From positions 11,533 to 75,532 of the forward strand of contig NZ_CALJPC010000089.1 in NCBI RefSeq assembly GCF_937981295.1: 64,000 nucleotides of DNA. The letters are read 5' to 3'. Made by a program: the position numbers and the translations under genes. Every line of letters starts with the position of its first letter. The first letter of the stretch is position 1. The DNA is from an uncultured Campylobacter sp. Lineage in GTDB: Bacteria; Campylobacterota; Campylobacteria; Campylobacterales; Campylobacteraceae. Of this stretch, positions 35,531 through 44,988 are shown one piece after another. Below the pieces are notes generated by a model that did not search any database, was not told the DNA's origin, and saw nothing but the letters and a program-made list of their open reading frames with translations.

Positions 35531-35546
35531 ACTTTATCCTTAAATT

Positions 35547-35825
35547 TTAGCTGAATATTGCCTCGTTTTTATCGCATCCGATGACGAGGCGCTGTGAATA
35601 TTTGAGCGAATTAAAAGTATAAATTACTACCGAATCAAGCTTGCTAGAGCATTCTTTTTGCAAAATCGCCATTAATTTTTTAAGATCGCTCGCTCTGATT
35701 TCACCCTCAAAAACGCTGAATTGCACGCGAGGCAGAAACTTCTCGACCGCCTTTCGGACGCGCGCGGCGTTATTTTTCTCCTTTTCGCCGCTGCTTGAAA
35801 TATCGTAAAATAAAATAGCGTACAT
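35547..35825 (-). CDS. cas2: CRISPR-associated protein Cas2
   Basis: The product has 92 residues from the ATG at 35825, which has an AGGAG ribosome site. Cas2 is the ferredoxin-fold dimer that bridges two Cas1 dimers during spacer integration. MYAILFYDISSS holds the first strand with the conserved Asp8, and KAVEKFLPRVQFSVFEGEI is the family pattern. It lies between cas4 (8 bp) and cas1 (16 bp), so all adaptation genes are on one message. Confidence 0.95.
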   Translation of the reverse strand: MYAILFYDISSSGEKEKNNAARVRKAVEKFLPRVQFSVFEGEIRASDLKKLMAILQKECSSKLDSVVIYTFNSLKYSQRLVIGCDKNEAIFS

Positions 35826-35833
35826 TCTATCTC

Positions 35834-36331
35834 CTAAATGCAATAATCACGATAAGCGCAACTCTCGCAAATCTTTTGCGGGCTAAATTTAGACGGCTTT
35901 GACTCGTTCACAAGGGCGATAATGTCGTTTAGAATTGTTTCGATTTTAGTGAAATTTTCGGCATTATCCTCAATGGCTATGACGGTTTTGCCGCTAATTA
36001 GCTTGCCTTTCACCTCTTTTAAATTTAAGCCTGTTTTTAAAAGATAGATATAAAAAAGTAGCTGCATCTTGCCTGCTTCTGGATTTTTTAGGCTCTTTTT
36101 ATATTCGGTGATGAGATAATGTCCGCGCTGCTTGGAAAGCTTATCAAATTTCAAATTTGAAAATGCAAAGTCCTGCAAACCGTTCTCTTTGATATCCGCT
36201 AGCGCCTTGCCCATCAGCATGTTTTCATCCTCCTGATTGGCGTGAATATTGTGTGCGTAAAGCCACGCCTCGCGCTTACAGGTGATGTAATAATTCACAA
36301 GCGTGCCGGTGATTTGGTCTTTGCAAAACAT
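35834..36331 (-). CDS. cas4: CRISPR-associated exonuclease Cas4
   Basis: The product has 165 residues. Cas4 is a RecB-like nuclease with an iron-sulfur cluster that trims prespacers and sets their PAM side. The four cluster cysteines are visible: Cys18 in YYITCKREAW and Cys155, Cys158 and Cys164 in CESCAYRDYC. The nuclease core has HYLITEYKKS and the QLLFYIYLL motif near residue 90-100. Its start overlaps the end of cas3 by 1 bp. It belongs to the short Cas4 form typical of type I-B. Confidence 0.95.
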   Translation of the reverse strand: MFCKDQITGTLVNYYITCKREAWLYAHNIHANQEDENMLMGKALADIKENGLQDFAFSNLKFDKLSKQRGHYLITEYKKSLKNPEAGKMQLLFYIYLLKTGLNLKEVKGKLISGKTVIAIEDNAENFTKIETILNDIIALVNESKPSKFSPQKICESCAYRDYCI

Positions 36332-38526
36332 TAGTCGAAAAACTCATTCTTGAGATTTAAGGCGGCATCCTTTTTAATCCCGAAATTATTATTGTACGAA
36401 GTATCACCGAATGGTAAATAATAGACATCTTTTAGCCCATCAATACGCTTTATATTTAAACGCTTTGCATCAAATTCTGTGATATTTACACCAAATCTAT
36501 TAATTTTCTTAATAGTATTCGTAAATATATCTTTCTTATTAAATTTGTCCATATCAAGCCTATTGATTTCAAAAATTTCATTTTGAAATTTTTTAATATA
36601 ATCTTCTTTTGGCTCAATTATTACTAAAATTTTAAGTCTATCATCCATCGCCTCGCTAATCTTTTCGTTTATATCGTAAAATCCGAGCTCTCGCATCTGC
36701 TCCGCCAAAAATAAACTTTCTAGGCTTTGCTTTATGGCGCTGAAATACCTAGTGGAAATATCTAAAATTTCGCTTTCGATGATATCTCTTTGCTTTAGAA
36801 TTTTTACCAAAATAGTATCGCTAATGCGTTTTAAATCACCGTAAATGAGATCGGAATAGTCGCAAATATCGTTAAATACGTATAATTCTCCCAGAGCTGT
36901 GAAATTTCTATTTATACGACCGGCGGTTTGGATAATCGAGCTAATGGGCGCTATCTCTCTAAATCCGACATCAAAATCCAAATCCACGCCAGCTTCGATA
37001 GACTGTGTAGAAATTAGCAAGATCGGATCACCGCACCCACTTTTATTTTTTGCAATTGCATCTTTTATATTTTCGATATTTTTTCGTTTGTGATCATCGC
37101 ACATATATCCGTTTAGGCAAAAAACTTTAAATTCATCGTAAAATTCCAAAAATAGCTCTTGGGCTTTTTTAATGGTATTTACGACGACTAGTGTATTTTT
37201 GCTTTTTGCTAACTGTTTAATCTTGTCTTTTAAAGCACTCTCATTGCCATCAAACCACTTTAAAACGTATCTATTTTGATCTTTGAAATAATCTAAATTT
37301 GAAATTTCTTTAAATTTAGTCGTATCAACAATAGGCATCGTAGCGGACATAAAGATAAAAATGCAGCCAAATCTTTCCGCCAACATCTCGCAAAGTTTCA
37401 TAAAATCCGCCCTAAACTTATACGGTACCGCCTGCGCCTCATCGATTATTATTACACTATTTTTTAATCGGTTAAATTTTACGCTATCTTTATTTTTGTT
37501 TCCAAAGAGTGCAAATATAAATTGATATAGCGTAGTTACGTTAATATCTCCGCTAAAGGAATCCATCAAAAATTTAACTCTAGAATAGCGATCTTGCGGA
37601 GTGCCTTCATCTATCGTAGTTTTGTGATGAATTTTATGAATTAATATATTTTTATCGTCTTTGAAAATCTCTTTTATCTCATCATAAACTTGATTTATGA
37701 TAGCCGTAAACGGCAGCACATAAATAATACGTTCTTTATTAAATTTGGCGGCAAAATTTAGCGCAGTCAAAGTCTTGCCGTAGCCCGTAGGCGCAGTTAA
37801 AGTAAAAAGATTATGATTTACATCGAAATTATTTAAAACGAATTTTCTAAACTCGCTTCTTTTTTCATTTGGCTTACGATTTTCTAGGACTTTGATATAT
37901 TTTTCGATCGTATTAGAATTCGCCGGTTTAGAAACAGGAATTCTTTGATTAAAAATAGCTTCATATTTATCACTATAAATAAGCGACGAAAATATGTCTT
38001 TGAAATTTAAAAAGTCATCGTAATCAAACTTCTTTTTCGCAAATTTGAAGTATTCTCTTAAATGTTTAGCTTTAATTAAAAGCTCATTTTTATCCCTTTT
38101 AATATCTTTGTAAATTTCTAAACCTAAAGCTTTATCTAAGACTTCATCCCAAAAGCCTAGCTCTCTCGAGCTCTCAAAATATTTACCGAAATTTTTATTT
38201 TGCGTTGTAAGCTCACAAAAATTTTCTACATTTCCATGGTGTGATACGATGGATAAAAACCCAAAAGCCGTATCTAGCTCATTAAATTCTGAATTTAGTA
38301 AAAATATGTAAGCGGATAATAAAGCATGATTTTTATCTGCAATTTTTTCGGTAGGATTTTTTATATAAATCTGAAAATTAGTTTTTAGCTTAGCTATATC
38401 GTGATAAATTTTAACGCATTGCAAAAGCCTATTATCCGTTTTAGCAAGCATATTTGTTATATGCTTTATTAGCAGTTTATTAGGATGCGATAGCGGCTCA
38501 CTTTGCAAAATAGACCTTGTAGTCAT
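36331..38526 (-). CDS. cas3: CRISPR-associated nuclease-helicase Cas3
   Basis: The product has 731 residues. Cas3 is recruited by Cascade to unwind and cut target DNA. The N-terminal HD nuclease has His42-Asp43 in KIYHDIAKL, His67 in DKNHALLSAY and the pair His96-His97 in SIVSHHGNV. The superfamily 2 helicase has Walker A TAPTGYGKT (244-252), DEAQ (362-365), SAT in FMSATMP (394-396) and the motif VI QTAGRINR. All catalytic residues I can check are present. The start lies 29 bp inside cas5. Confidence 0.96.
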   Translation of the reverse strand: MTTRSILQSEPLSHPNKLLIKHITNMLAKTDNRLLQCVKIYHDIAKLKTNFQIYIKNPTEKIADKNHALLSAYIFLLNSEFNELDTAFGFLSIVSHHGNVENFCELTTQNKNFGKYFESSRELGFWDEVLDKALGLEIYKDIKRDKNELLIKAKHLREYFKFAKKKFDYDDFLNFKDIFSSLIYSDKYEAIFNQRIPVSKPANSNTIEKYIKVLENRKPNEKRSEFRKFVLNNFDVNHNLFTLTAPTGYGKTLTALNFAAKFNKERIIYVLPFTAIINQVYDEIKEIFKDDKNILIHKIHHKTTIDEGTPQDRYSRVKFLMDSFSGDINVTTLYQFIFALFGNKNKDSVKFNRLKNSVIIIDEAQAVPYKFRADFMKLCEMLAERFGCIFIFMSATMPIVDTTKFKEISNLDYFKDQNRYVLKWFDGNESALKDKIKQLAKSKNTLVVVNTIKKAQELFLEFYDEFKVFCLNGYMCDDHKRKNIENIKDAIAKNKSGCGDPILLISTQSIEAGVDLDFDVGFREIAPISSIIQTAGRINRNFTALGELYVFNDICDYSDLIYGDLKRISDTILVKILKQRDIIESEILDISTRYFSAIKQSLESLFLAEQMRELGFYDINEKISEAMDDRLKILVIIEPKEDYIKKFQNEIFEINRLDMDKFNKKDIFTNTIKKINRFGVNITEFDAKRLNIKRIDGLKDVYYLPFGDTSYNNNFGIKKDAALNLKNEFFD

Positions 38527-39211
38527 TTATTTGATAAATATTTCCTCTATTCTTTGCTTTGATTTGACTATTGCCACTTAACTTAATAACAAAATCTTTA
38601 AAATCCTTAAAAATTCGATCCTCTTTGCATCCGCAAGCCATTCGAGCCGTAGTAAGTCTGATATCAAAGCTTTGTGCATCAAATATAAAATCGTCCATCA
38701 AAACGAACGTATCTATAAAACTTTCCTTTTCACGCACCAATTCACAATTTTTTATCTCGATATATTTAAAATCCGCTATACAAAAATTTATACCTAAATA
38801 TGGTGTAAAGACACATTTGTGAGCTTTTAAGCTGTCGATTATCTTTTCTTTATAAGAAGCGTTTAAAGCACTTAAATCAACGAATATGATATATCTAGGA
38901 TCTTTTATTAGCTCTTTATAAAACTGCTTTTTCTCGCTAGAATCTTGATAGCCTTGTTCGATATGCATACTTGACGATAGAGCAAATTTTATACCGTTAA
39001 AAATCATAGTTTTTTTGTGAAATTGCGAATTTAAAATAACGCTATAACCTATATCGTTAAGTTTAAAATAATTCATTTCACCTATAATCGCTCCCAAAAG
39101 CCCCATGATGGCAGTCTTTGGCGGCACCGGGTATGTAAGAGACGAGTAGATAGTAGCCGGATGAGAAAAATGCGCATAATCTCCCGATAGCTCAAAAGCT
39201 ATTATATCCAT
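38498..39211 (-). CDS. cas5: Cascade subunit Cas5 (type I-B)
   Basis: The product has 237 residues. Cas5 caps the 5' handle of the crRNA in Cascade. The RAMP fold is recognisable from the N-terminal strand IIAFELSGDYAHFSHP and the family motif TYPVPPKTAIMGLLGAIIG. It immediately follows cas7 and overlaps cas3. Confidence 0.94.
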   Translation of the reverse strand: MDIIAFELSGDYAHFSHPATIYSSLTYPVPPKTAIMGLLGAIIGEMNYFKLNDIGYSVILNSQFHKKTMIFNGIKFALSSSMHIEQGYQDSSEKKQFYKELIKDPRYIIFVDLSALNASYKEKIIDSLKAHKCVFTPYLGINFCIADFKYIEIKNCELVREKESFIDTFVLMDDFIFDAQSFDIRLTTARMACGCKEDRIFKDFKDFVIKLSGNSQIKAKNRGNIYQINDYKVYFAK

Positions 39212-40129
39212 TTAAAATCCTATTTTTATCCAATTACTATCAAATTGTGATCTGTTATTTTGCTCGAAGTCAAAATCGCTCATATACTCTATTTTTTCGA
39301 TCTCTTGCGCGTATCTGGTAAGTTTAGCTTTTAATCTAGAAAAATCAATCGTAAAATCATTTATACTTCTTATCTCTATGTCTTCTTTGCTACTATTTAT
39401 AGCCACACAGTTATTTAAATCTCCAGCGAAAGTATCATTTTTATATGTAATTACTAGCATAAATCTAGGCATCTGACCCATTTTCGTGCGAGTAATTAAA
39501 TTTTTAGTCCCGCTCCAGAGCGCGCCTAAAATCACTTTTACATCATCTTCACTTAAATTTGTAATCTTTGCACTATGATTATCCACTATTCCGTAAGTTG
39601 TAAACATTGCATAATTTAAAAAATCTTCTTCTCTAAACGTTTTATTTGCCTTATCGCTACCGCTTGCAAACGCGCCGGTGCCTTTTATATGCTCTACCGC
39701 AACTCTATGAAGCGATCTGCTCATTCTAAACTGAATGGGTCCGACAAATTGAATTCCTGCCGTTTTTATGCCTTCTTTTTTCATCTCGTCTTTATCCGAT
39801 ATTGGCAAAACTCCACCAAATGCGCGAATATCGATAAATTTAGATAAAATTTCTTTTTCAATCTCGATTTTTTCTTGCTTAACGTTAATTACTTCACGTA
39901 TTGCGCTTTTGCAATCTAAGATATTTTCATCTCTTTTATACTCTTTAATAAAAATCGTACTTTCGTCTTTTTTCATAATTTCATCTCTAATTGTTCGCTT
40001 TATACGTACATCAGTAACTTCTGCTATACCCGTCTCATCGTCTATCCTAGGAGCGTTATCTCTTAGCATATCGCCGTTTGGATTAAAATTTTCGCCGTCC
40101 CAAAGAAATAGAATTTCCTTCTTTTTCAT
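39212..40129 (-). CDS. cas7: Cascade backbone subunit Cas7 (Csh2 type)
   Basis: The product has 305 residues. Several Cas7 copies coat the crRNA spacer in type I-B Cascade. The opening EILFLWDGENFNPNGD, followed by DVRIKRTIRDE and IDIRAFGGVLP, is characteristic of Csh2/Cst2-like Cas7. Start and the cas8b stop overlap by one base (TAATG), so translation is coupled, matching the need for a high Cas7 ratio. Confidence 0.95.
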   Translation of the reverse strand: MKKKEILFLWDGENFNPNGDMLRDNAPRIDDETGIAEVTDVRIKRTIRDEIMKKDESTIFIKEYKRDENILDCKSAIREVINVKQEKIEIEKEILSKFIDIRAFGGVLPISDKDEMKKEGIKTAGIQFVGPIQFRMSRSLHRVAVEHIKGTGAFASGSDKANKTFREEDFLNYAMFTTYGIVDNHSAKITNLSEDDVKVILGALWSGTKNLITRTKMGQMPRFMLVITYKNDTFAGDLNNCVAINSSKEDIEIRSINDFTIDFSRLKAKLTRYAQEIEKIEYMSDFDFEQNNRSQFDSNWIKIGF

Positions 40130-41922
40130 TACTCGTCTCCTTGAGTGTTATCTTTAATATATTTCGTAAAATCACTTCCGCCCATAGCAAAAGCCAGCGT
40201 TACATAAGCGCTCTTAACTCGCTTTTGAGATAAAAACGCACTTGGTAAAATTCCAATCAAAATATCACGCATGATTTCTATATTAGCGCTTCTTTTTCCT
40301 CGCGATACATTGGAGAGTTTTTTATTGGTTTCATCGCACTTGGTCCAAATTCGTTCTAAAAGTTCTTTCGTAATTAAGCCGGCATTATTCAGCCATTTTT
40401 CGAATGAACTATTTTTGCTAATAGCAAATTGGCGATTTATCAACCCTGCGGACATCATTCCTAGCAAATATGCACTCTGCAATACTTCATTATCTTTTAG
40501 AAATTCGCTATTTTTCAAAATCGAGCTTATTAGCTCTTTTTTATCGCTTAAGCCTTGCAAATTAACCTCCCTTGCAAATGATATTTTTCCATTTAAAGCA
40601 CCTATTTCATTAAAGAAATTTTGATATTTTTCGATACTTTTTATACTTCTATTTTGATATGTCTTAACGCAATTAAAATAAAATCCCCACTCTATTTTTG
40701 ACGCATAACTAGAGTTAATATTGCCTTTATAAATCAAAGCAGCATATTTTTCCATCATATCATCTAAATTCATCCTATTTTGCGATAATAAAAAATCCAT
40801 AATATCGATGTTTTTAAGAAATAAATTTTGCATGTAAATAGTATCGTCTTGTTGATCTTTACTATCTTTTCGCCTAATCGCCCTAATGTTATATCTACCC
40901 ATTAAATCGGAAATTTTAGAAATATAAGACGGCAATACATCATCTATTTGCAATAATACATTAACTGCAGCATTGCTTTTTTTATAAAATAGAATTGTAT
41001 TTAGCACGGGCATATTTGCTTGCGCTTTAGCTACGGATTCCAACTCGTAATTAATACTTTCTTCGATATTTTGTATGCCTTGCAGATCTTTTTTCTTTTC
41101 GCTCGGATCTTTTAAAATTTCCACTATTTTTTCTAATAAATTTGTATCATTTACCATTAACGTTGGTAAGACCGCCATTTTATCCCCATAAAAATTAAAA
41201 GATAATTCCTTATCAATTACCATAAAACCGTTTTTAACCAAATTTGCATTAGCGCTATTTAGAGGTAGTAATCTAACTTTAATGTCTTGCAAAGCAGTCG
41301 GTAGCTCATTTACAGAACAAAACGCTAAATTCGCATCTCCACCGATACCCATACTATTTGTAAGCATATCATAACCATAAATTTTGGTAGTTTTACTATT
41401 ATCGCTATCGCTTAAATGACTCGTAAAAATATTTTTGAAATACGCTGAAATCGGTCTACCCTCCCAAGATAATGCAAAAAAAGTAGCTACTTTCATGCCC
41501 TTTTTCTTAGGCTCTTCTTGTAGAGTTGTAATTTCACTTAAAATATCATCAAAAAAGCTCTCGTTTAAGCCAGATAAATCCGTTAATATTTTATCATTTT
41601 TGATATCGTCAGGATTGAAGCAAGAGAGCATATTTTTTACGGCTTTTAAAATTCCTTTTATAAATTTAGGAGTATCGTCTTTTACGGCTTTGCTAATGAA
41701 TTGGACATTAGGGAACAAATTGCCAGAATTCGCGCCTATGCCAAATCTACAAACTATTAAATCGTCTCTTGAAATATTGTTATTTACCGATATTTCTTTA
41801 CTTTTAATATCACAAAGATAAATTTTAATAGCATCGTATTCGTAGCTCTTGTTGTTAATTTTAGTTTTTTGTTTGTCGTAAATTTCGCCGATACTAGAAA
41901 AAATTTTAACTATATCGCCCAA
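40129..41922 (-). CDS. cas8b: Cascade large subunit Cas8b (Csh1 type)
   Basis: The product has 597 residues. The large subunit recognises the PAM and, in type I-B, may also produce the small subunit from an internal start. The sequence is poorly conserved, as usual for Cas8; size, position before cas7 and the segments RFGIGANSGNLFPNVQF and SWEGRPISAYFKNIF support Csh1. The start is TTG with AAGGA about 7 bases upstream. An M-rich C-terminal third (from about residue 480) contains candidate internal starts for a Cas11-like product, which I cannot confirm. Confidence 0.88.
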   Translation of the reverse strand: MGDIVKIFSSIGEIYDKQKTKINNKSYEYDAIKIYLCDIKSKEISVNNNISRDDLIVCRFGIGANSGNLFPNVQFISKAVKDDTPKFIKGILKAVKNMLSCFNPDDIKNDKILTDLSGLNESFFDDILSEITTLQEEPKKKGMKVATFFALSWEGRPISAYFKNIFTSHLSDSDNSKTTKIYGYDMLTNSMGIGGDANLAFCSVNELPTALQDIKVRLLPLNSANANLVKNGFMVIDKELSFNFYGDKMAVLPTLMVNDTNLLEKIVEILKDPSEKKKDLQGIQNIEESINYELESVAKAQANMPVLNTILFYKKSNAAVNVLLQIDDVLPSYISKISDLMGRYNIRAIRRKDSKDQQDDTIYMQNLFLKNIDIMDFLLSQNRMNLDDMMEKYAALIYKGNINSSYASKIEWGFYFNCVKTYQNRSIKSIEKYQNFFNEIGALNGKISFAREVNLQGLSDKKELISSILKNSEFLKDNEVLQSAYLLGMMSAGLINRQFAISKNSSFEKWLNNAGLITKELLERIWTKCDETNKKLSNVSRGKRSANIEIMRDILIGILPSAFLSQKRVKSAYVTLAFAMGGSDFTKYIKDNTQGDE

Positions 41923-41949
41923 AATTTATCCTTTCTAAAATATACGTGA

Positions 41950-41978
41950 ATTATAACTAATTTTAATTATATTGTCAA
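41950..41978 (-). promoter_or_regulatory. Perfect sigma-70 promoter of the cas8b-cas1 operon
   Basis: On the minus strand TTGACA (41973-41978) and TATAAT (41950-41955) are separated by exactly 17 bp. The start point would lie near 41943, leaving a leader of about 20 bases before cas8b. It separates transcription of the effector and adaptation genes from cas6 upstream. Confidence 0.8.
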
Positions 41979-42038
41979 TAGTTATTGTGTTTTAATGAAA
42001 TAATTTGCCTTTTTTAAATTTTTATTATACAATCTGTT

Positions 42039-42770
42039 TTAAAGCAAGCAATCATCCTTTTTAGGATTTGAAATTTGTGCTTTAATGCAGTCTTGCTTTA
42101 CAACCTCCAAAACCCCTACTCCGTAGTTCATGCACCCGCTTCCAGCACCCGTACCAAGGACCAAATTGATTAGTTCTGCATTAGCTACAATTTTCCATCT
42201 TGCTTGCCACGCATATACCGGCTCGCGGTTGTTGCCGTAATAGAATTTCGCAGATTCACCCGGCTTTTGCCACAATAAATTTAACTCCATTTCGCCATCA
42301 TATTTTTGCCCCATAATCGTTTCAAATCGCTGTAAAATATTCGTCTTCATCATCTCTAAATGCCTGCTATCTTGCGGCTGCAAATAGACTTTATGCCCCA
42401 AAAGCCCGCTTACTGCGCATGCCACGTAGCCTTGCACAATAGCTTCGTTCTCGCAAATTTTATGATTTTTTGCTTCGACGGTAGTTTGCGTAAATAGAAT
42501 TTCACCCAAGCTTAGCCCGTCTTTTAGCACTGCTAGCGCGATTTTACGTTCAAACTCCGGCTCGCATGAAGTAAATCGCACGCGCAAGTCCTCTCCTCGC
42601 AAGATAAAATCAAACACCGTGCGTTTAAAAATTTTACCGCTTGATTCGTGCCTATATCCTACGTGCTCTGAAGCCGGCAGATAGCGATAAAGAAAGCCCT
42701 GAATCAGCTGCGAGAGAGATTTTGTGATTTTTAGATTTTTAGTTGGTAATTTTGCGTTGATGATTAGCAT
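42039..42770 (-). CDS. cas6: crRNA-processing endoribonuclease Cas6
   Basis: The product has 243 residues from the ATG at 42770, with AGGAG 5 bases upstream. Cas6 cuts the array transcript in each repeat, leaving the AUUGAAAC handle. The C-terminal glycine-rich loop GTGAGSGCMNYGVGVLEV is the Cas6 hallmark; candidate catalytic His residues are in SEHVGYRHESSG near residue 35-45. It follows glyS by about 70 bp and is separated from cas8b by a 116-bp AT-rich gap that holds the operon promoter. Confidence 0.93.
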   Translation of the reverse strand: MLIINAKLPTKNLKITKSLSQLIQGFLYRYLPASEHVGYRHESSGKIFKRTVFDFILRGEDLRVRFTSCEPEFERKIALAVLKDGLSLGEILFTQTTVEAKNHKICENEAIVQGYVACAVSGLLGHKVYLQPQDSRHLEMMKTNILQRFETIMGQKYDGEMELNLLWQKPGESAKFYYGNNREPVYAWQARWKIVANAELINLVLGTGAGSGCMNYGVGVLEVVKQDCIKAQISNPKKDDCLL

Positions 42771-42842
42771 TTGCGCTCCTTTGCGCGGTAAAATTTTGCC
42801 CAAGGTTCGCGCAAACCTTGGGCAAATGAGCTCTAAGTAAAA

Positions 42843-44870
42843 TTAAAATCCTATCTCTTTGATATCGGCAAACTGCAAAAACGCGCGATAAATTTGCCCG
42901 ATATTTGCGATACGATTTGCGCGTATCGCGGCATCCTGGACGTTTATCATCACATTATCGAAAAAATTATCAATCACGTCTTTAAGCCCAAATAGTGAGC
43001 GCAGATACCCACTCACATCGTTTTCGTTGAGCTTAATCGCCCTGAACGCCGCATTTAGCGCACGCTCAGCGTCGTGTTCGAATAGGCTTTCGTCCACCGC
43101 GCCTATTTTTTCGTCCTTGATGATATTGGCTAGGCGCTTAAAAGTTGCGAAATTCTCTCCGAAATCCGCTGCTGCTGCGATCTCGCCCAGCGCCTTTATG
43201 GCCTTGCTTAGTAGTAATAGATCGTTTTCGCCGCTTGCGATGCACGCCTTGATCACGGACGGATTTATCTCGTCAAAAATTCCGTATAACCTATCTTTTA
43301 TAAAATCCAATAGCTTAGAAATGTCAAATTTCTTATAATTTGGCGCCAGCTTTTGCGCCAGCGCATTCGCATCAAAGCTCAATCCTTGATTTAGTAAAAT
43401 TTTAATTAGCCCCGTAGCTGCGCGGCGAAGTGCATACGGATCTTTATTGCCGCTTGGAACTTTATTGATACTAAAAAGCCCCAGGAGCGTTTCAAATTTC
43501 ATCGCCACAGCGATTACGCTACTAAATACACCGCTTGGCAGCTCGCTATCCTCGCCGCTAGGCAGATATTGCTCGCGTATCGCGCGGCATATATGATCTG
43601 TCAGTCCAGCGTGTGCGGCATAGTAGCTGCCCATAATGCCTTGAAGCTCGCTAAATTCGCCCACCATCGTGCTGCTAAGATCTGCTTTACTAAACATTAC
43701 GGCATTTTCCACATCCCGCGCAAAATCCTTTTTGCCGATATCCGCCTCAATCTGCGTAGCATAATCCGCGCTCAGTGCCCTTGCTACAGCTAGCTCGCGC
43801 ACCTGCTTATCATAAACCGAGCCAAGGGCTTGCATATAGGAAATTTGCTTAAGTTTTTCAGGGCTAAATTCCGCTTGCAAATCGCTTTTCCAAAAAAACA
43901 TAGCATCGCTTAGGCGCGCGCGTAAAACTTTTTCATTACCGCGTACTACAAGCTCGTCATCATTGGTTATCGCATTACTAACGACAACGAAGTGATTGCT
44001 TAAGTTTTTATCCTCGAAAACGGGAAAATAGCGCTGATTCTCCTTCATCGAAGTGATAATGACCTCTTTTGGCACGCTTAAAAAATCTCGCTCAAAGCTG
44101 CCTAGCAGCGCCGTCGGATACTCGGTGATCGCCGTTACTTCATCTAGCAACGCAGGATCGACCTCAATCTTAAAACCATGCTTTTTCTCGAGCTTTACAA
44201 ACTCGCTTAGAATTTTATCTTTTCTTTTTTGCTCGCTTAAAATTACGCCGTTACGCTCCAGCAGTGCAAAATAATCTGCGGCGTCTTTAAATTTAATCGC
44301 TTCATAGCCAAATTTTCTGTGCGGAAAAAATGCAGCCGCGCTTCGCACGCCATAAATTTCAAAATCTACGTTTTGACCGCCCAAAACGCAGGCTATGCTT
44401 CTTATCGGACGGATAAACTCAAACTCGCCGCTACCCCAGCGCATTGCGCGTCCAAAATTTAGCGATCGTAAAAACTCCTCTATCATTTCGCCTAGGATTC
44501 CACGACTATCACGCCCCTTTTGCACCGCAGCGTGGTAGAGCACCTCTTTGCCGCCTATCTGCCGAAATTCCAGCTCGCTTTCGCTTATGCCGCATTTTTT
44601 AGCAAAACTTAGCGCTGCAGGGCTCCACGCGCCGTCTTTGAGCGCGACGGATTTTGGCGCGCCCGTGCTTATGATCTGCGCATCATCGCCGCGTTGTGGA
44701 AAATCCTCGTGAAATAGCACAAATCTACGCGGGCTAAATTCGAAGCGAAAGTCGCTATTTATGCGGTTAGCCTCAAGTACCGCGCGCCATTTTGGCGCGA
44801 TATTCGCACGCTCTTTTAAAAACGGGATCGCAGGCAGCTCCTCGACCCCAATCTCAATGAGTAGTTCCAT
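42843..44870 (-). CDS. glyS: Glycine-tRNA ligase beta subunit
   Basis: The product has 675 residues, usual for the alpha2-beta2 type enzyme. The beta subunit binds tRNA(Gly). MELLIEIGVEELPAIPF at the N-terminus, GPKSVALKDG-like and RWGSGEFEFIRPIRS segments, VSNAITNDDELVVRGNEKVLRARLSDA and the C-terminal HD-type region are all family features. The ATG has AAGGA upstream. Its first 17 bases overlap the end of a 44-residue membrane protein. The alpha subunit glyQ is not in the window. Confidence 0.96.
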   Translation of the reverse strand: MELLIEIGVEELPAIPFLKERANIAPKWRAVLEANRINSDFRFEFSPRRFVLFHEDFPQRGDDAQIISTGAPKSVALKDGAWSPAALSFAKKCGISESELEFRQIGGKEVLYHAAVQKGRDSRGILGEMIEEFLRSLNFGRAMRWGSGEFEFIRPIRSIACVLGGQNVDFEIYGVRSAAAFFPHRKFGYEAIKFKDAADYFALLERNGVILSEQKRKDKILSEFVKLEKKHGFKIEVDPALLDEVTAITEYPTALLGSFERDFLSVPKEVIITSMKENQRYFPVFEDKNLSNHFVVVSNAITNDDELVVRGNEKVLRARLSDAMFFWKSDLQAEFSPEKLKQISYMQALGSVYDKQVRELAVARALSADYATQIEADIGKKDFARDVENAVMFSKADLSSTMVGEFSELQGIMGSYYAAHAGLTDHICRAIREQYLPSGEDSELPSGVFSSVIAVAMKFETLLGLFSINKVPSGNKDPYALRRAATGLIKILLNQGLSFDANALAQKLAPNYKKFDISKLLDFIKDRLYGIFDEINPSVIKACIASGENDLLLLSKAIKALGEIAAAADFGENFATFKRLANIIKDEKIGAVDESLFEHDAERALNAAFRAIKLNENDVSGYLRSLFGLKDVIDNFFDNVMINVQDAAIRANRIANIGQIYRAFLQFADIKEIGF

Positions 44871-44988
44871 CTTTATCCTTTTTTCGTTGATTTCGTTTTT
44901 CGTTTTTCTCCATTATTTCGCGGTTAAATCCTACGATCATAAATATCATAAAAAGCACGAAAAGTGCGGTTATAACGGCGTGTATCAT
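44854..44988 (-). CDS. 44-residue membrane protein overlapping glyS and the nuclease gene
   Basis: The ATG at 44988 shares ATGA with the stop of the exported nuclease gene, and the stop at 44854 lies inside glyS. The product has one hydrophobic helix (HAVITALFVLFMIFMIVGF, residues 3-21) and a very basic cytoplasmic tail (EKNEKRNQRKKDKDG). The double overlap suggests translation and perhaps coupling of glyS expression. No family is recognised. Confidence 0.6.
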   Translation of the reverse strand: MIHAVITALFVLFMIFMIVGFNREIMEKNEKRNQRKKDKDGTTH

